18,427 nucleotides of DNA from Crocinitomicaceae bacterium (GCA_020848015.1 JADLBA010000122.1:1-18427), one strand, 5' to 3'; numbered from the stretch's first letter, positions 6,830 to 14,140 are shown. Notes: generated from the letters alone by a model not told the origin. Translations and numbers: made by a program.

Positions 6830-8863
6830 ATGAAATTAAAACACCTGTTATTTTTTTCATTTCTTACCTGCCTTTCCTGCACTCTTTTTTCACAAGGTGT
6901 CGGAATCAATACAACCAATGGTTCTCCCGATCCTTCTGCGGGGCTCGACATTAATTTTAATGACAGGGGAATACTCATTCCGCGACTTACACAAATTGAA
7001 CGCGATGCGATAGTGAGTCCTGCAACAGGCTTGCAAATTTACAATACCACCACAGATTGCATTAATCTCTGGAACGGAAGTTCCTGGAGACAATCGTGTT
7101 ACGATTGTGATTTCACCCTTCCGGCTGTAGGTAATAACGGGCCACTGTGCGAAGGAGCTACGCTCAACCTGACTGCTTCCTCTATTCCTGGTGCAATATA
7201 TAGCTGGAGCGGTCCGGGGGGCTTCAGCAGCACACTTCAAAATCCTTCTATTTCAAACGTAACCGCATCGTACAATGGAATTTTTTCGCTGATTGTAACA
7301 GTAGATGGTTGTACCTCCAATGCGATTACTACATTGGCTACCGTTAATTCGACTCCTGCAACACCAGTGGCAGGAAGCAATTCGCCCGTTTGTACCGGTG
7401 CCATTGTAACGCTCACCGCTTCAAATATTATTGGAGCCACCTATAACTGGACAGGGCCGAACGGGTTTACTGCAAACCAGCAAAATCCGTCCATTACCAA
7501 TGCTAATATACAGAACAGTGGTGTGTATAATGTAGCTGCTACAATCAATGGATGTACGGGAGCCACTGGAAGTACGTCTGTAACTGTAGCGTCCAACCCA
7601 GGGTCATTTTCTCAAACCACAACAGTTGATTTTGACAACAATACCAATACGAATGTATCTACTTCAGGCGATGAAGTAAAACTCCCTACCACTACGAGTT
7701 TCGGCACAGGTGCCGATGGTGCTTATACCGCTAATTCCAATACAACCCTGACAGGCGGAACGTACAATTTCACCACGTTTACGATTGCTGCGGGCGTTAC
7801 TGTACGCGGGACAGGCAGTACACCCATCGAGATCAATTGTACAGGAGCAGTCAGCATCAGTGGTACGTTAGACGCGAGTGGTTATGATGGCATGAGTGGT
7901 CGCCGCATGACCGACAGTTTCGGATGCGGCTCATACGATTATCCCAACAATGCGGGATCGAGTGCCAACCCAGCAGGAGGAGCAGGTGGTCCCGGCGGCT
8001 TTGCGGGTGCTAACGGCGCATCCGGTGGCAATGGTGCCACGGGGAGCGGACCAGGTCCGGGCACCGGAGGGTTTTCCGTCAATGGCAGCGGTGGTGGTGG
8101 TGGCTTTGGCAGCAACGGCCTGAACGGAAATGGCGGAGGAGGAACAGGAGGTTCAGCTTATGGCGATACGCAGCTCAGCACATTGCAAGGCGGCTCTGGC
8201 GGTGGTGCCGGTGCCGGCTTTACTGCCAATATGAACGACGGAGGAGCCGGTGGCGGGGGTGGTGGTACCGTAAAAATTTCTTCTCCTGATATCACTATCA
8301 ACAGCGGAGGTTCGATACTTGCTAATGGCGGTGGTGGCGGTGGTGGCGATGGCGCGGGCGGCGGTGGCGCGGGCGGTGCGATCTGGCTTTCTACCGGCAC
8401 ATTTACCAACTTAGGCTCGGTGCAGGCCGACGGAGGTGACGGTGGTTGTGCCTCTCCCTACGGCAATCCCGGAGGAAATGGAGGAAGCGGTCGTATTCGC
8501 CTCGACTACTCCTCTGCTACATTGGGCGGCAGCATCTCTCCTTTACCCGGCTATACCGGCTCACTGTCTTATTCACTCAGCCCCGGAAGTAGCGTTACCT
8601 CTCTGATTGCTCCTGCCAATCTTTGCCACTGGGGATTGCTGAACTATTCCGGTGCGGTGCCGGCAGGAACGACATTGAGTGTAGATATCCTCGATAATCT
8701 GAACAACCCACTTGCTACCGGCATCACTTCCGGAACAAACCTGGCAAACATTCCGGCAGTAGCTGCTGCCAACGCAATCAAACTGCGCGCTGCGCTGGGC
8801 ACAACCAATCCATCGAACAGTCCCTCGCTGCAACACTGGTCAATTGATTATGTGACACAGTAA
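6830..8863 (+). CDS. Secreted Ig-like and glycine-rich surface protein
   Basis: A 677-residue exported protein of unknown function. A signal peptide (about residues 1-22, ending LFSQ) is followed by an N-terminal module (23-90, from GVGINT to WNGSSW). This module recurs in the minus-strand fibre protein at 10732-12561. Next come two tandem Ig-like repeats of about 77 residues (97-172 and 178-254), each with the pattern LCEGA/VCTGA...YSWSGPGGF/YNWTGPNGF...QNPSI...VDGCTS/INGCTG. This is the CHU_C-associated Ig-like type, each with a cysteine pair. Residues 262-348 look like beta strands rich in Thr and Asn. Residues 349-558 are extremely rich in Gly (runs of four to seven) interrupted by a short strand segment (about 480-500). 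The C-terminal 110 residues resemble a beta-sandwich. No classical Por C-terminal sorting domain is evident. It is most likely a cell-surface adhesin or matrix protein; that is inference. A strong terminator follows. Confidence 0.85.
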   Translation: MKLKHLLFFSFLTCLSCTLFSQGVGINTTNGSPDPSAGLDINFNDRGILIPRLTQIERDAIVSPATGLQIYNTTTDCINLWNGSSWRQSCYDCDFTLPAVGNNGPLCEGATLNLTASSIPGAIYSWSGPGGFSSTLQNPSISNVTASYNGIFSLIVTVDGCTSNAITTLATVNSTPATPVAGSNSPVCTGAIVTLTASNIIGATYNWTGPNGFTANQQNPSITNANIQNSGVYNVAATINGCTGATGSTSVTVASNPGSFSQTTTVDFDNNTNTNVSTSGDEVKLPTTTSFGTGADGAYTANSNTTLTGGTYNFTTFTIAAGVTVRGTGSTPIEINCTGAVSISGTLDASGYDGMSGRRMTDSFGCGSYDYPNNAGSSANPAGGAGGPGGFAGANGASGGNGATGSGPGPGTGGFSVNGSGGGGGFGSNGLNGNGGGGTGGSAYGDTQLSTLQGGSGGGAGAGFTANMNDGGAGGGGGGTVKISSPDITINSGGSILANGGGGGGGDGAGGGGAGGAIWLSTGTFTNLGSVQADGGDGGCASPYGNPGGNGGSGRIRLDYSSATLGGSISPLPGYTGSLSYSLSPGSSVTSLIAPANLCHWGLLNYSGAVPAGTTLSVDILDNLNNPLATGITSGTNLANIPAVAAANAIKLRAALGTTNPSNSPSLQHWSIDYVTQ

Positions 8864-8884
8864 AAAATATATAGTTGTTTTCAG

Positions 8885-8919
8885 AAAAAATCCCAGAAAT
8901 AAATTCCGGGATTTTTTTC
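8885..8919 (+). terminator. Rho-independent terminator after the Ig/Gly-rich gene
   Basis: The arms AATCCCAGAA and TTCCGGGATT pair with one mismatch around a 5-nt loop. They are flanked by an A run on the left and seven T on the right, so it could work in both directions. It begins 21 bp after the stop codon at 8863. Confidence 0.8.
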
Positions 8920-9041
8920 TTTCGCCAATTCTTTGACTACTCCTAAACTAAAACTCCTCGCCATCGCAAATTACAAAATCAATCGCAGAGCAAGACGTGC
9001 TGTAGCTACATATAAGGTAGTGCTATTTATTTAAGGATGAG

Positions 9042-9566
9042 TTAGCGGATGCATCTTACATAATATGGGCCATCGGGAGGGGAGGTATATGCGGTAGTAA
9101 AATAATAGTCACTTAAACGTATCCTCCCCATCATATAAGATGCGTTTGAGGTAAAAAGTGGCTCTAAGACCCAAAAAAAGTTGTTCGAATCGGGATTTGG
9201 AATCACGAGATTATTCCCGCCTTTGGAGAGAAGTACAAAAAGTTCGCTTTGCGTTGGCATTTGCCAGTCGGAGTAGCTCGACTCGTTCAGGTTACGGCAA
9301 TAGGCAAGCGCATTTTTCAGATTCATGGAAGTAGAAGACTCATTGCTTATCATGGTGAAATTTGCTCCGCCAGAGGCGGCTACTGCAGCATCCACATATT
9401 CCTTATTTACGGCATCGGTTGGATTCACCGGCGCTTCAAGGTTAGTGAGCATTCGTTGCCCGTCGGCTCCGGTAAGATCAATGGTCTTGTCCACCTCCAC
9501 CTGAGCTTGTGCTGCAATAAACATCGCCACCGCAGCAATGGAAAAAGCATAATTTAGATTTTTCAT
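9042..9566 (-). CDS. Small exported DUF1566-type protein with tail-fibre-like stalk
   Basis: A 174-residue protein with a signal peptide (about 1-21, ending AQAQ). Residues 30-67 contain GQRMLTNLEAPVNPTDAVNKEYVD, a motif common in the trimeric shaft of phage tail fibres and related surface fibres. Residues 69-174 match the DUF1566/Lcl C-terminal fold in outline: MNLKNALAYCRNL, then WQMPTQSELFVLL, and the ending YYVRCIR. The only two cysteines of the mature protein (C90 and C172) lie where this family often has a disulfide. Function is unknown; a trimeric secreted or surface-bound protein is plausible. The gene is convergent with the Ig/Gly-rich gene (178 bp apart) and has a long non-coding region upstream. 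Domain assignment is from motif memory, not a search. Confidence 0.75.
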   Translation of the reverse strand: MKNLNYAFSIAAVAMFIAAQAQVEVDKTIDLTGADGQRMLTNLEAPVNPTDAVNKEYVDAAVAASGGANFTMISNESSTSMNLKNALAYCRNLNESSYSDWQMPTQSELFVLLSKGGNNLVIPNPDSNNFFWVLEPLFTSNASYMMGRIRLSDYYFTTAYTSPPDGPYYVRCIR

Positions 9567-9856
9567 AGTTAGTTTTATTGGTTATATAAAAATCAATCCA
9601 ACACAAGTTTACAAAGAATTTTTGGTTCAATTGGCAGAGACACTCATTAAAAAATAATAAAAAGTAACTGCTCCCAAATGCTATCCTTCATCCACCATTG
9701 AAGGCAATCGGAATATTTCCCTGTTAATCGCAACACACGAAAGATGCAAGACCGGTATCCACAATCGAACAATTTTTCCGGCTCTTTATATAGTGAAGCC
9801 GCAAAAAGAAACGACAGAATATTCTATATTCAATGTCAACATACCCTGCAGGCTCT

Positions 9857-9996
9857 CCCCGCTAGTTTTCACTGACGGGGGGGATGTACTCCCACCACCG
9901 AGCGTATGAGACCCGTACTCAGTGGTTCTATATGTACATACCACGAGTTGGCCACTTGCTAACAGGCTTAGAAAAACTCTTACAACTCGCCTGTAC
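9857..9996 (-). ncRNA. Candidate structured RNA or element remnant (unassigned)
   Basis: Read on the minus strand, three consecutive hairpins can form. At 9996-9934 a two-part stem pairs GTACA with TGTAC and CGAGTTG with CAACTCG. At 9926-9894 nine pairs form, with one G-U. At 9880-9857 the stem CCCCG/CGGGG continues through a G-U and one mismatch to AGU-GAAA-ACU, closed by a GNRA tetraloop. On the plus strand the two G-U pairs become mismatches and the loop becomes TTTC, which favours minus-strand transcription toward the DUF1566-type gene (start at 9566). It could be an independent RNA, a long 5' leader, or the folded end of a decayed mobile element. No known RNA family is recognised. Confidence 0.3.
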
Positions 9997-10169
9997 TGTA
10001 TTTGCACCTTCTGATGAATCATCTATCTTCGTTCAGATAGGAAAGCCATATATGGCGCACACAAACAAGTGTACAAATATTCGCAATAGAGCGGTTCTTC
10101 CCGAATGACAAAGGTTGGAAATAATCAATAAATTGATTGCCATTGAGCCAGTCATCCTCGCCGATACTA

Positions 10170-10201
10170 TTGGGATCGTCTAACATGATGTACTAATTTT
10201 A
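10170..10201 (+). promoter_or_regulatory. Putative promoter for the DUF6265 lipoprotein gene
   Basis: TTG at 10170-10172 and TAATTTTA at 10194-10201 (one base off TAnnTTTG) are 21 bp apart, close to the usual Bacteroidota spacing. The -7 box is only 8 bp before the ATG at 10210, implying a very short leader. Confidence 0.35.
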
Positions 10202-10209
10202 CAACTGAT

Positions 10210-10695
10210 ATGAGAAAACATTTTTATACTCTCACATTTATTTTGGTTTGTTTTGCTATTGCCGGCTGCGATGAGAAAGCACCGGCAGAGCAGAAAAAAA
10301 CCTTCGATCTGCACCGGCTTACCGGTCGTTGGGAATCCACTGATAAACGATCACCCCAGGTCGAGGAGTGGAAAACAAGCGGAGCAGAAGAGATGAGGGG
10401 AAAGGGATATGTACTCGAAAACGGCGACTCTACTTATATCGAATTCCTTACTATCAGGAAGGAAAATGATGCGCTGACCTATTTTGTGCAGGTTTCTGAT
10501 CAGAGCGACCGCGAGATTGTCCCGTTCAGGCTGAGTTATCAGGATGACGAGCGAATCGAATTTACGAATCCCGATTACGATTATCCCAAGAAGATTGTTT
10601 ACATTCTTAGGCAGGACAGTGTGCTACAGGTTTTTATTGAAGGGCCAAAAGACGGGAGAATAGCTCGGGAAACATTCAATTTTGAAAAAAGATAA
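10210..10695 (+). CDS. Small lipoprotein, DUF6265-like
   Basis: A 161-residue protein with a type II signal peptide: hydrophobic residues 6-18, then lipobox IAGC with the acylated cysteine at position 20, followed by DEK. Acidic residues just after the cysteine resemble the surface-export signal of some Bacteroidota lipoproteins, but this is only suggestive. The mature part matches what I recall of DUF6265: LTGRWES (37-43), EEWKTSGAEEMRGKGYVLENGDS (52-74), and FTNPDYDYPKKIVY (118-131). The fold is probably a small lipocalin-like beta barrel. No function is known. The stop codon lies at the foot of a perfect terminator hairpin, and the gene is convergent with the fibre gene. Confidence 0.8.
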   Translation: MRKHFYTLTFILVCFAIAGCDEKAPAEQKKTFDLHRLTGRWESTDKRSPQVEEWKTSGAEEMRGKGYVLENGDSTYIEFLTIRKENDALTYFVQVSDQSDREIVPFRLSYQDDERIEFTNPDYDYPKKIVYILRQDSVLQVFIEGPKDGRIARETFNFEKR

Positions 10696-10719
10696 AAAGA
10701 CTCCCGAAGGAGTCTTTTT
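10694..10719. terminator. Bidirectional terminator between convergent genes
   Basis: A perfect 11-bp stem (AAAAAGACTCC / GGAGTCTTTTT) has a CGAA tetraloop. With A on one side and T on the other it can terminate both the lipoprotein gene (+) and the fibre gene (-, ending at 10732). It overlaps the last two bases of the lipoprotein stop codon. Confidence 0.9.
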
Positions 10720-10731
10720 ACAGTACTTTAA

Positions 10732-12561
10732 TTATTGTGCCCTCTGAGATATCCGATTTTCCAGTTGTTCCATTCTATATCTATACAAGTTCATTTGCTC
10801 TTTCAGTGTTTCATTTTCTGTTTTCATTTCCACAATCATCGCCTGTTGTTCCTGGATAGCTTTTACAATGGGCACAGTAAACTCAGCGTACTTTAGCGAC
10901 ATCAGCGTACCTTCCCTGTCAACCCCACTAAAATCGTAACCAATCTCATTGGCTGCTTCATCCACTTCCTGTGCAATAAAACCACTGAAGCAAATTTTTT
11001 CAATGTCATATTTTCCATCCCAATCGTATGTATCTTCGATATTCAACAATCTATTTTCTTCATCGATATCATAATGATAAGTAACCGGCCTTAGTCTGCT
11101 GATGAAGTCGATGCCGGGGACATTTTCGCGAATATCATTTTTTATTCTCCGGTCTGAATAGGTTGAAAAGTTGACCTGCCCCTTAATCTGAGAGACAGAA
11201 GTATTGCCAACATATACCCTGTTGCTAGCATCGACGACACAGCCACTTCCAATTGCAGTAGCATTAGATAACCCGCCGGAATTAACGCCTGCATAAAAAC
11301 CAATACATGTATTGTCGCTACCGGTGGTGTTGTTTGCTCCAGCCTGTTTACCCACCGAAACATTGTGTTCGCCACTGGTAGTTGCTGCAAGTGCATTCGC
11401 ACCAACAGCGGTATTGTTACTTCCCGTGGCATATGCCAATGCATAATAACCTACAGCAGTATTAACTACTCCGGTAGAATTGGAATAAAGTGCGTCCCAT
11501 CCCAATGCCACATTGTAACTACCGCCAGAATTGGAATACATTGCCTGTGACCCCACCGATGTATTAAACTCTCCGATATTGTTGCCTTGCAGTGATCCCC
11601 ATCCAACACTGGTATTGTTTCCTCCGGTAGTATTAGCCGAAAGAGCATAGTACCCCAATCCCGTATTTTTTTCACCGCTGGTATTGGCTCTGAGCGAATA
11701 ATAACCGAGGGCACAGTTTTGCTCGGCAGTATTAGAGTAAAGGGAATAATAACCAACAGCAGTATTGCGCCCATTGGTCGTATTTGAATAAAGTGCCTGA
11801 AAACCGAGTGCAGAATTTGCCGCCCCACTGGTGTTAGAATAAAGCGCTCCATTACCAATGCCGACATTCCATGAACCGTCAGTATTATTAGCCAATGAAC
11901 TGGCTCCGAAAGCCACATTTTCCTGCCCGATACCGTTAGCATAAAGAGAACTCACACCGACAGCAGTATTGATACTCCCCGATGTATTTGAAAATAGGGA
12001 ATTCCTTCCTATACCAATGTTCGAATTTCCTGAACTGCTCCCATAACCAGAATTATCGCCGATAAATACATTGTAATTGGATGTAAGATCATCTGCCGCA
12101 CCCGCTCCAGACCCAATAAATACAGAGCCCCCGGTATTGAATACTTCCAGTTGACCCTTGGTTGTCGCCCTGAATCTTAGATTATTGTAGGTTCGGATAT
12201 CCAACGCCTGATTATCAATAGTGCCTATGAAATCAGTTCCGGGAGTGGTTCCCAAATTACCCGATGTGAGCCAGGGGGCACTGGCTCCTGCACCTCCTAT
12301 CTCCGTCCATGCAGACCCATTGTAATACCAGAAACTATCCGTGGTATCATCATAAACCATCAGTCCGTTTGCGGGAGAACCAATAGCTGAGCGCTGCACC
12401 GAACTCATACGAGGAATGAGTAGCCCTTTAGTTGTAGAGGAAATATCCAGCATCGCTGAATTGTCGGGCTGGTCTCCGTTGGTGTTGATCGATACGCTCC
12501 CTTGGGAAAAGGCAACAGATACCGAAAAGACAAATACAACAAACAAGATTACGTTTCTCAT
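10732..12561 (-). CDS. Secreted trimeric fibre-like protein with 17-residue repeats and C-terminal peptidase S74 chaperone
   Basis: A 609-residue exported protein. A signal peptide (1-20, ending AFSQ) leads into an N-terminal module (21-88) homologous to that of the Ig/Gly-rich protein. Residues about 160-440 are an array of 17 repeats, almost all exactly 17 residues long, each built on N-x-x-[VILF]-G followed by a YxALYSNT-like half (NTAVGYYSLYSNT). This resembles YadA-type or tail-fibre beta-roll stalks. Residues 468-575 are an intramolecular chaperone of endosialidase domain (peptidase S74): SDRRIKNDI, LRPVTYHYD, FSGFIAQEVDEA, and LKYAEFTVPIVKAIQEQQ. The proposed self-cleavage dyad is S469 and K474, the spacing known from phage endosialidase, so cleavage would fall before S469. 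The last 40 residues form a coiled coil. This domain normally trimerises and matures fibres. The host role is probably adhesion. It sits downstream of the MFS gene on the same strand. Confidence 0.9.
   Translation of the reverse strand: MRNVILFVVFVFSVSVAFSQGSVSINTNGDQPDNSAMLDISSTTKGLLIPRMSSVQRSAIGSPANGLMVYDDTTDSFWYYNGSAWTEIGGAGASAPWLTSGNLGTTPGTDFIGTIDNQALDIRTYNNLRFRATTKGQLEVFNTGGSVFIGSGAGAADDLTSNYNVFIGDNSGYGSSSGNSNIGIGRNSLFSNTSGSINTAVGVSSLYANGIGQENVAFGASSLANNTDGSWNVGIGNGALYSNTSGAANSALGFQALYSNTTNGRNTAVGYYSLYSNTAEQNCALGYYSLRANTSGEKNTGLGYYALSANTTGGNNTSVGWGSLQGNNIGEFNTSVGSQAMYSNSGGSYNVALGWDALYSNSTGVVNTAVGYYALAYATGSNNTAVGANALAATTSGEHNVSVGKQAGANNTTGSDNTCIGFYAGVNSGGLSNATAIGSGCVVDASNRVYVGNTSVSQIKGQVNFSTYSDRRIKNDIRENVPGIDFISRLRPVTYHYDIDEENRLLNIEDTYDWDGKYDIEKICFSGFIAQEVDEAANEIGYDFSGVDREGTLMSLKYAEFTVPIVKAIQEQQAMIVEMKTENETLKEQMNLYRYRMEQLENRISQRAQ
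10900..12090. repeat. 51-bp tandem coding repeats (17-residue periodic stalk), approximate extent within 11245-12085
   Basis: The N-x-x-[VILF]-G units start at residues 164, 181, 198, 215, 232, 249, 266, 282, 299, 316, 333, 350, 367, 383, 400, 417 and 434 of the fibre protein. That is a 17-residue (51-base) period with two 16-residue steps. The repeats are diverged in DNA, in frame and without spacers, so they are a protein repeat and not a CRISPR array. The given range is generous; the array proper is about 11245-12075. Confidence 0.75.
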
Positions 12562-12679
12562 TTTGGATTTGAATTAGTTTAGTTATTGTTGGCAATTCGC
12601 AAAATCCTCTAATGAAGGAAAGCGGACACAGAAACTTCTGTGAAACTCCTCCCCCATAGGCAAAAAGGAAATTATCACA

Positions 12680-12687
12680 CAAACATA
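12680..12687 (-). promoter_or_regulatory. Putative -7 box (TATGTTTG) for the fibre gene
   Basis: The minus strand reads TATGTTTG, an exact TAnnTTTG match in the 172-bp gap between the MFS gene and the fibre gene. It would give a leader of roughly 110 nt. Confidence 0.35.
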
Positions 12688-12733
12688 ATCAATTTAATTC
12701 TTTAAACAGAACTCCGATTAATATTCTATTCAA

Positions 12734-13990
12734 TCATTCGTGCTTCATCCGAAAATAATTCACCAACATGATCACAGTAGCTACAGCGATGAAGATTCCT
12801 CCGGCAATATATGCATTGGCCACGTGCTCTCCCTCACTGAAAAATGCTAATGAAAATAAGGATAAAAGAATAAATCGCAGCGAAATATTGACCGAATTAA
12901 AAATACTCTCGGTTCGCCCAATCACTGAATTATCAACATGGGTCAATAAATAGGTCAACCGTAATACCCTTATGCCAGCATTGGAAATACCCAAGAAAAA
13001 CTGAAACAGGTAAATGATAAGGAAATGCTTTGTTAGCGCCACTGTGAAAAAAATAATCACCGCAAGCGACATTAGCACAATGACCCCAAGAATTGGAGAG
13101 TTGCGATCAAATATCTTTCTGATAAAAAAACCGGCAAACAATGCCCCGATTGAATAGAGTACCTCGCTTACCGCATAAACTCCAGCTCCTTCTTTCAGGT
13201 AATTGTCTATATAGAGATTGATCAGATAAAATCCATGAATGATCATCACAACGAAAACAGCGTGCGATGCGATTCCAAAAACAAATAGCGAACGGTGTCG
13301 CTTCAGGTAATGATAACCCGACTTTAAGCGGTGCCAAACCTTGCCCAATTCGACCTCTCTCTCTTTATGCGATTTGTAGGAGATGCCGGAAATAATCACA
13401 AAAGCAATGAAATAGGTAATTCCATTCAGCAGGAAAATCTCGTGTAGTTCCCAGGGTTCAATGCGAAACCCGAGCATATCTCTAAACGAAGAGGCATTCT
13501 CCTTCTGACCTGGCAACAGCACCACCGCAAACACTCCACTGAAAATAATAGCGGCCTGATTCTGTACTTCAATGAGGGATCCGAACTTTCCGTACTTATC
13601 CTTGCTCACCACTTCTTGGCCAAACGCATAAAGATTAGGAAAATGAATTTGAAAAGTAAACACTGCAAAGGCAAGTACTGAAACAATCAACCACGGTGGC
13701 ATTCCATCATTCACATACCCTATCAACGAAGCCCCTGTCAACACGAAAAACCCTACCGCATTGATTCCGAGAAAAATATTTTTCCTGCTGTAACGGTCTA
13801 TGACAGTCCCACTATACAAACTGAGAAAAAAGGTGAAAAACGTAATAATTGTAAAAGCTCTTACATAAAAAACCTCCATATTCAAAATAGAAGCGAAATA
13901 CCACGGTATAGCAATCAATGAAATTCCTTGGGCAAAACTTGAAATGGTGTTGGCGGTAAGGAGCCTGAAAATAGCGTGTCTGTTTTGCAT
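12734..13990 (-). CDS. MFS transporter (MFS_3/EntS-like branch)
   Basis: A 418-residue inner-membrane protein with about 12 predicted hydrophobic helices and the MFS loop motif GTVIDRYSRKN (about residues 61-71) between helices 2 and 3. A longer charged central loop (about 205-230, YKSHKEREVELGKVW) separates the two halves. The overall look (ISSFAQGISLIAIPWYFASI at the start, no extra domains) fits the drug- or siderophore-exporter branch. Substrate is unknown. The ATG at 13990 is preceded by a TAATTTCG box only 8 bp away. It diverges from recX; 172 bp downstream on the same strand is the fibre gene, which probably has its own promoter. Confidence 0.85.
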   Translation of the reverse strand: MQNRHAIFRLLTANTISSFAQGISLIAIPWYFASILNMEVFYVRAFTIITFFTFFLSLYSGTVIDRYSRKNIFLGINAVGFFVLTGASLIGYVNDGMPPWLIVSVLAFAVFTFQIHFPNLYAFGQEVVSKDKYGKFGSLIEVQNQAAIIFSGVFAVVLLPGQKENASSFRDMLGFRIEPWELHEIFLLNGITYFIAFVIISGISYKSHKEREVELGKVWHRLKSGYHYLKRHRSLFVFGIASHAVFVVMIIHGFYLINLYIDNYLKEGAGVYAVSEVLYSIGALFAGFFIRKIFDRNSPILGVIVLMSLAVIIFFTVALTKHFLIIYLFQFFLGISNAGIRVLRLTYLLTHVDNSVIGRTESIFNSVNISLRFILLSLFSLAFFSEGEHVANAYIAGGIFIAVATVIMLVNYFRMKHE

Positions 13991-13997
13991 GAGGCGG

Positions 13998-14005
13998 CGA
14001 AATTA
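13998..14005 (-). promoter_or_regulatory. Putative -7 box (TAATTTCG) for the MFS gene
   Basis: The minus strand reads TAATTTCG, one base off TAnnTTTG, 8 bp before the ATG, so the transcript would be almost leaderless. The same TAnnTTCG form recurs before recX and prfB in this window. Confidence 0.3.
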
Positions 14006-14109
14006 TCTAAAAGCCCCACAAAGTGCACTTGGTTTACGAAAAGCGCTTCTACACAGCACACATCACCATACACTATATTTATATCTGCCAACTCTGCGAA
14101 ACTTCTTCC

Positions 14110-14117
14110 TACTTTCG
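14110..14117 (+). promoter_or_regulatory. Putative -7 box (TACTTTCG) for recX
   Basis: TACTTTCG is one base off TAnnTTTG and lies 24 bp before the proposed TTG start of recX at 14141. It supports that start over the far upstream ATG at 13976, which overlaps the MFS gene. Confidence 0.35.
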
Positions 14118-14140
14118 GCACAACAGAATTTTTATCCGGT

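Larger units (their letters stand above)
9567..10209. other. 643-bp non-coding divergent region rich in inverted repeats
   Basis: This region separates two divergent genes and holds no convincing protein gene. It does hold several inverted repeats: 9685-9704, 9857-9880, 9894-9926, 9934-9996, 10023-10040 and the 12-bp palindrome GCCATATATGGC at 10045-10056. The AT-rich flanks 9567-9660 and 10100-10209 are ordinary promoter-like DNA. The core, about 9845-10000, is GC-richer than its surroundings. I recognise no tRNA, rRNA, tmRNA, RNase P or SRP signature. Confidence 0.6.

Noticed and set aside
8158..8409. Proline-rich minus-strand frame
   Set aside because: It is the antisense of the glycine-rich domain (GGN codons read as NCC).
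9894..9926. Group II intron domain V
   Set aside because: The size (33 nt) and a nearby GAAA hairpin recall domain V, but the catalytic AGC triad, bulge and tetraloop are not in one hairpin, and no reverse transcriptase gene is nearby.
9786..10022. 78-codon minus-strand frame in the divergent non-coding region
   Set aside because: It has no recognisable domain, is low in coding character, and runs through hairpins whose pairing explains the sequence better. A decayed element fragment remains possible.
9884..10108. 74-codon plus-strand frame in the same region
   Set aside because: It overlaps the minus-strand frame, shows no family features and lies over the inverted repeats.
11466..11942. 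Out-of-frame 158-codon minus-strand frame inside the fibre gene
   Set aside because: It is a by-product of the 51-bp periodicity, which keeps alternative frames open.
11245..12085. 51-bp periodic repeats as a possible CRISPR array
   Set aside because: The repeats are diverged, contiguous, in frame within a long protein and without unique spacers; there are no cas genes nearby.
12428..12682. 84-codon minus-strand frame over the fibre gene start
   Set aside because: It is a different frame from the fibre gene, whose signal peptide and N-terminal module are clear.
13976..14140. Upstream ATG extension of recX
   Set aside because: It overlaps the divergent MFS gene, adds 55 residues unlike RecX and precedes the probable -7 box; TTG 14141 gives a normal RecX length.
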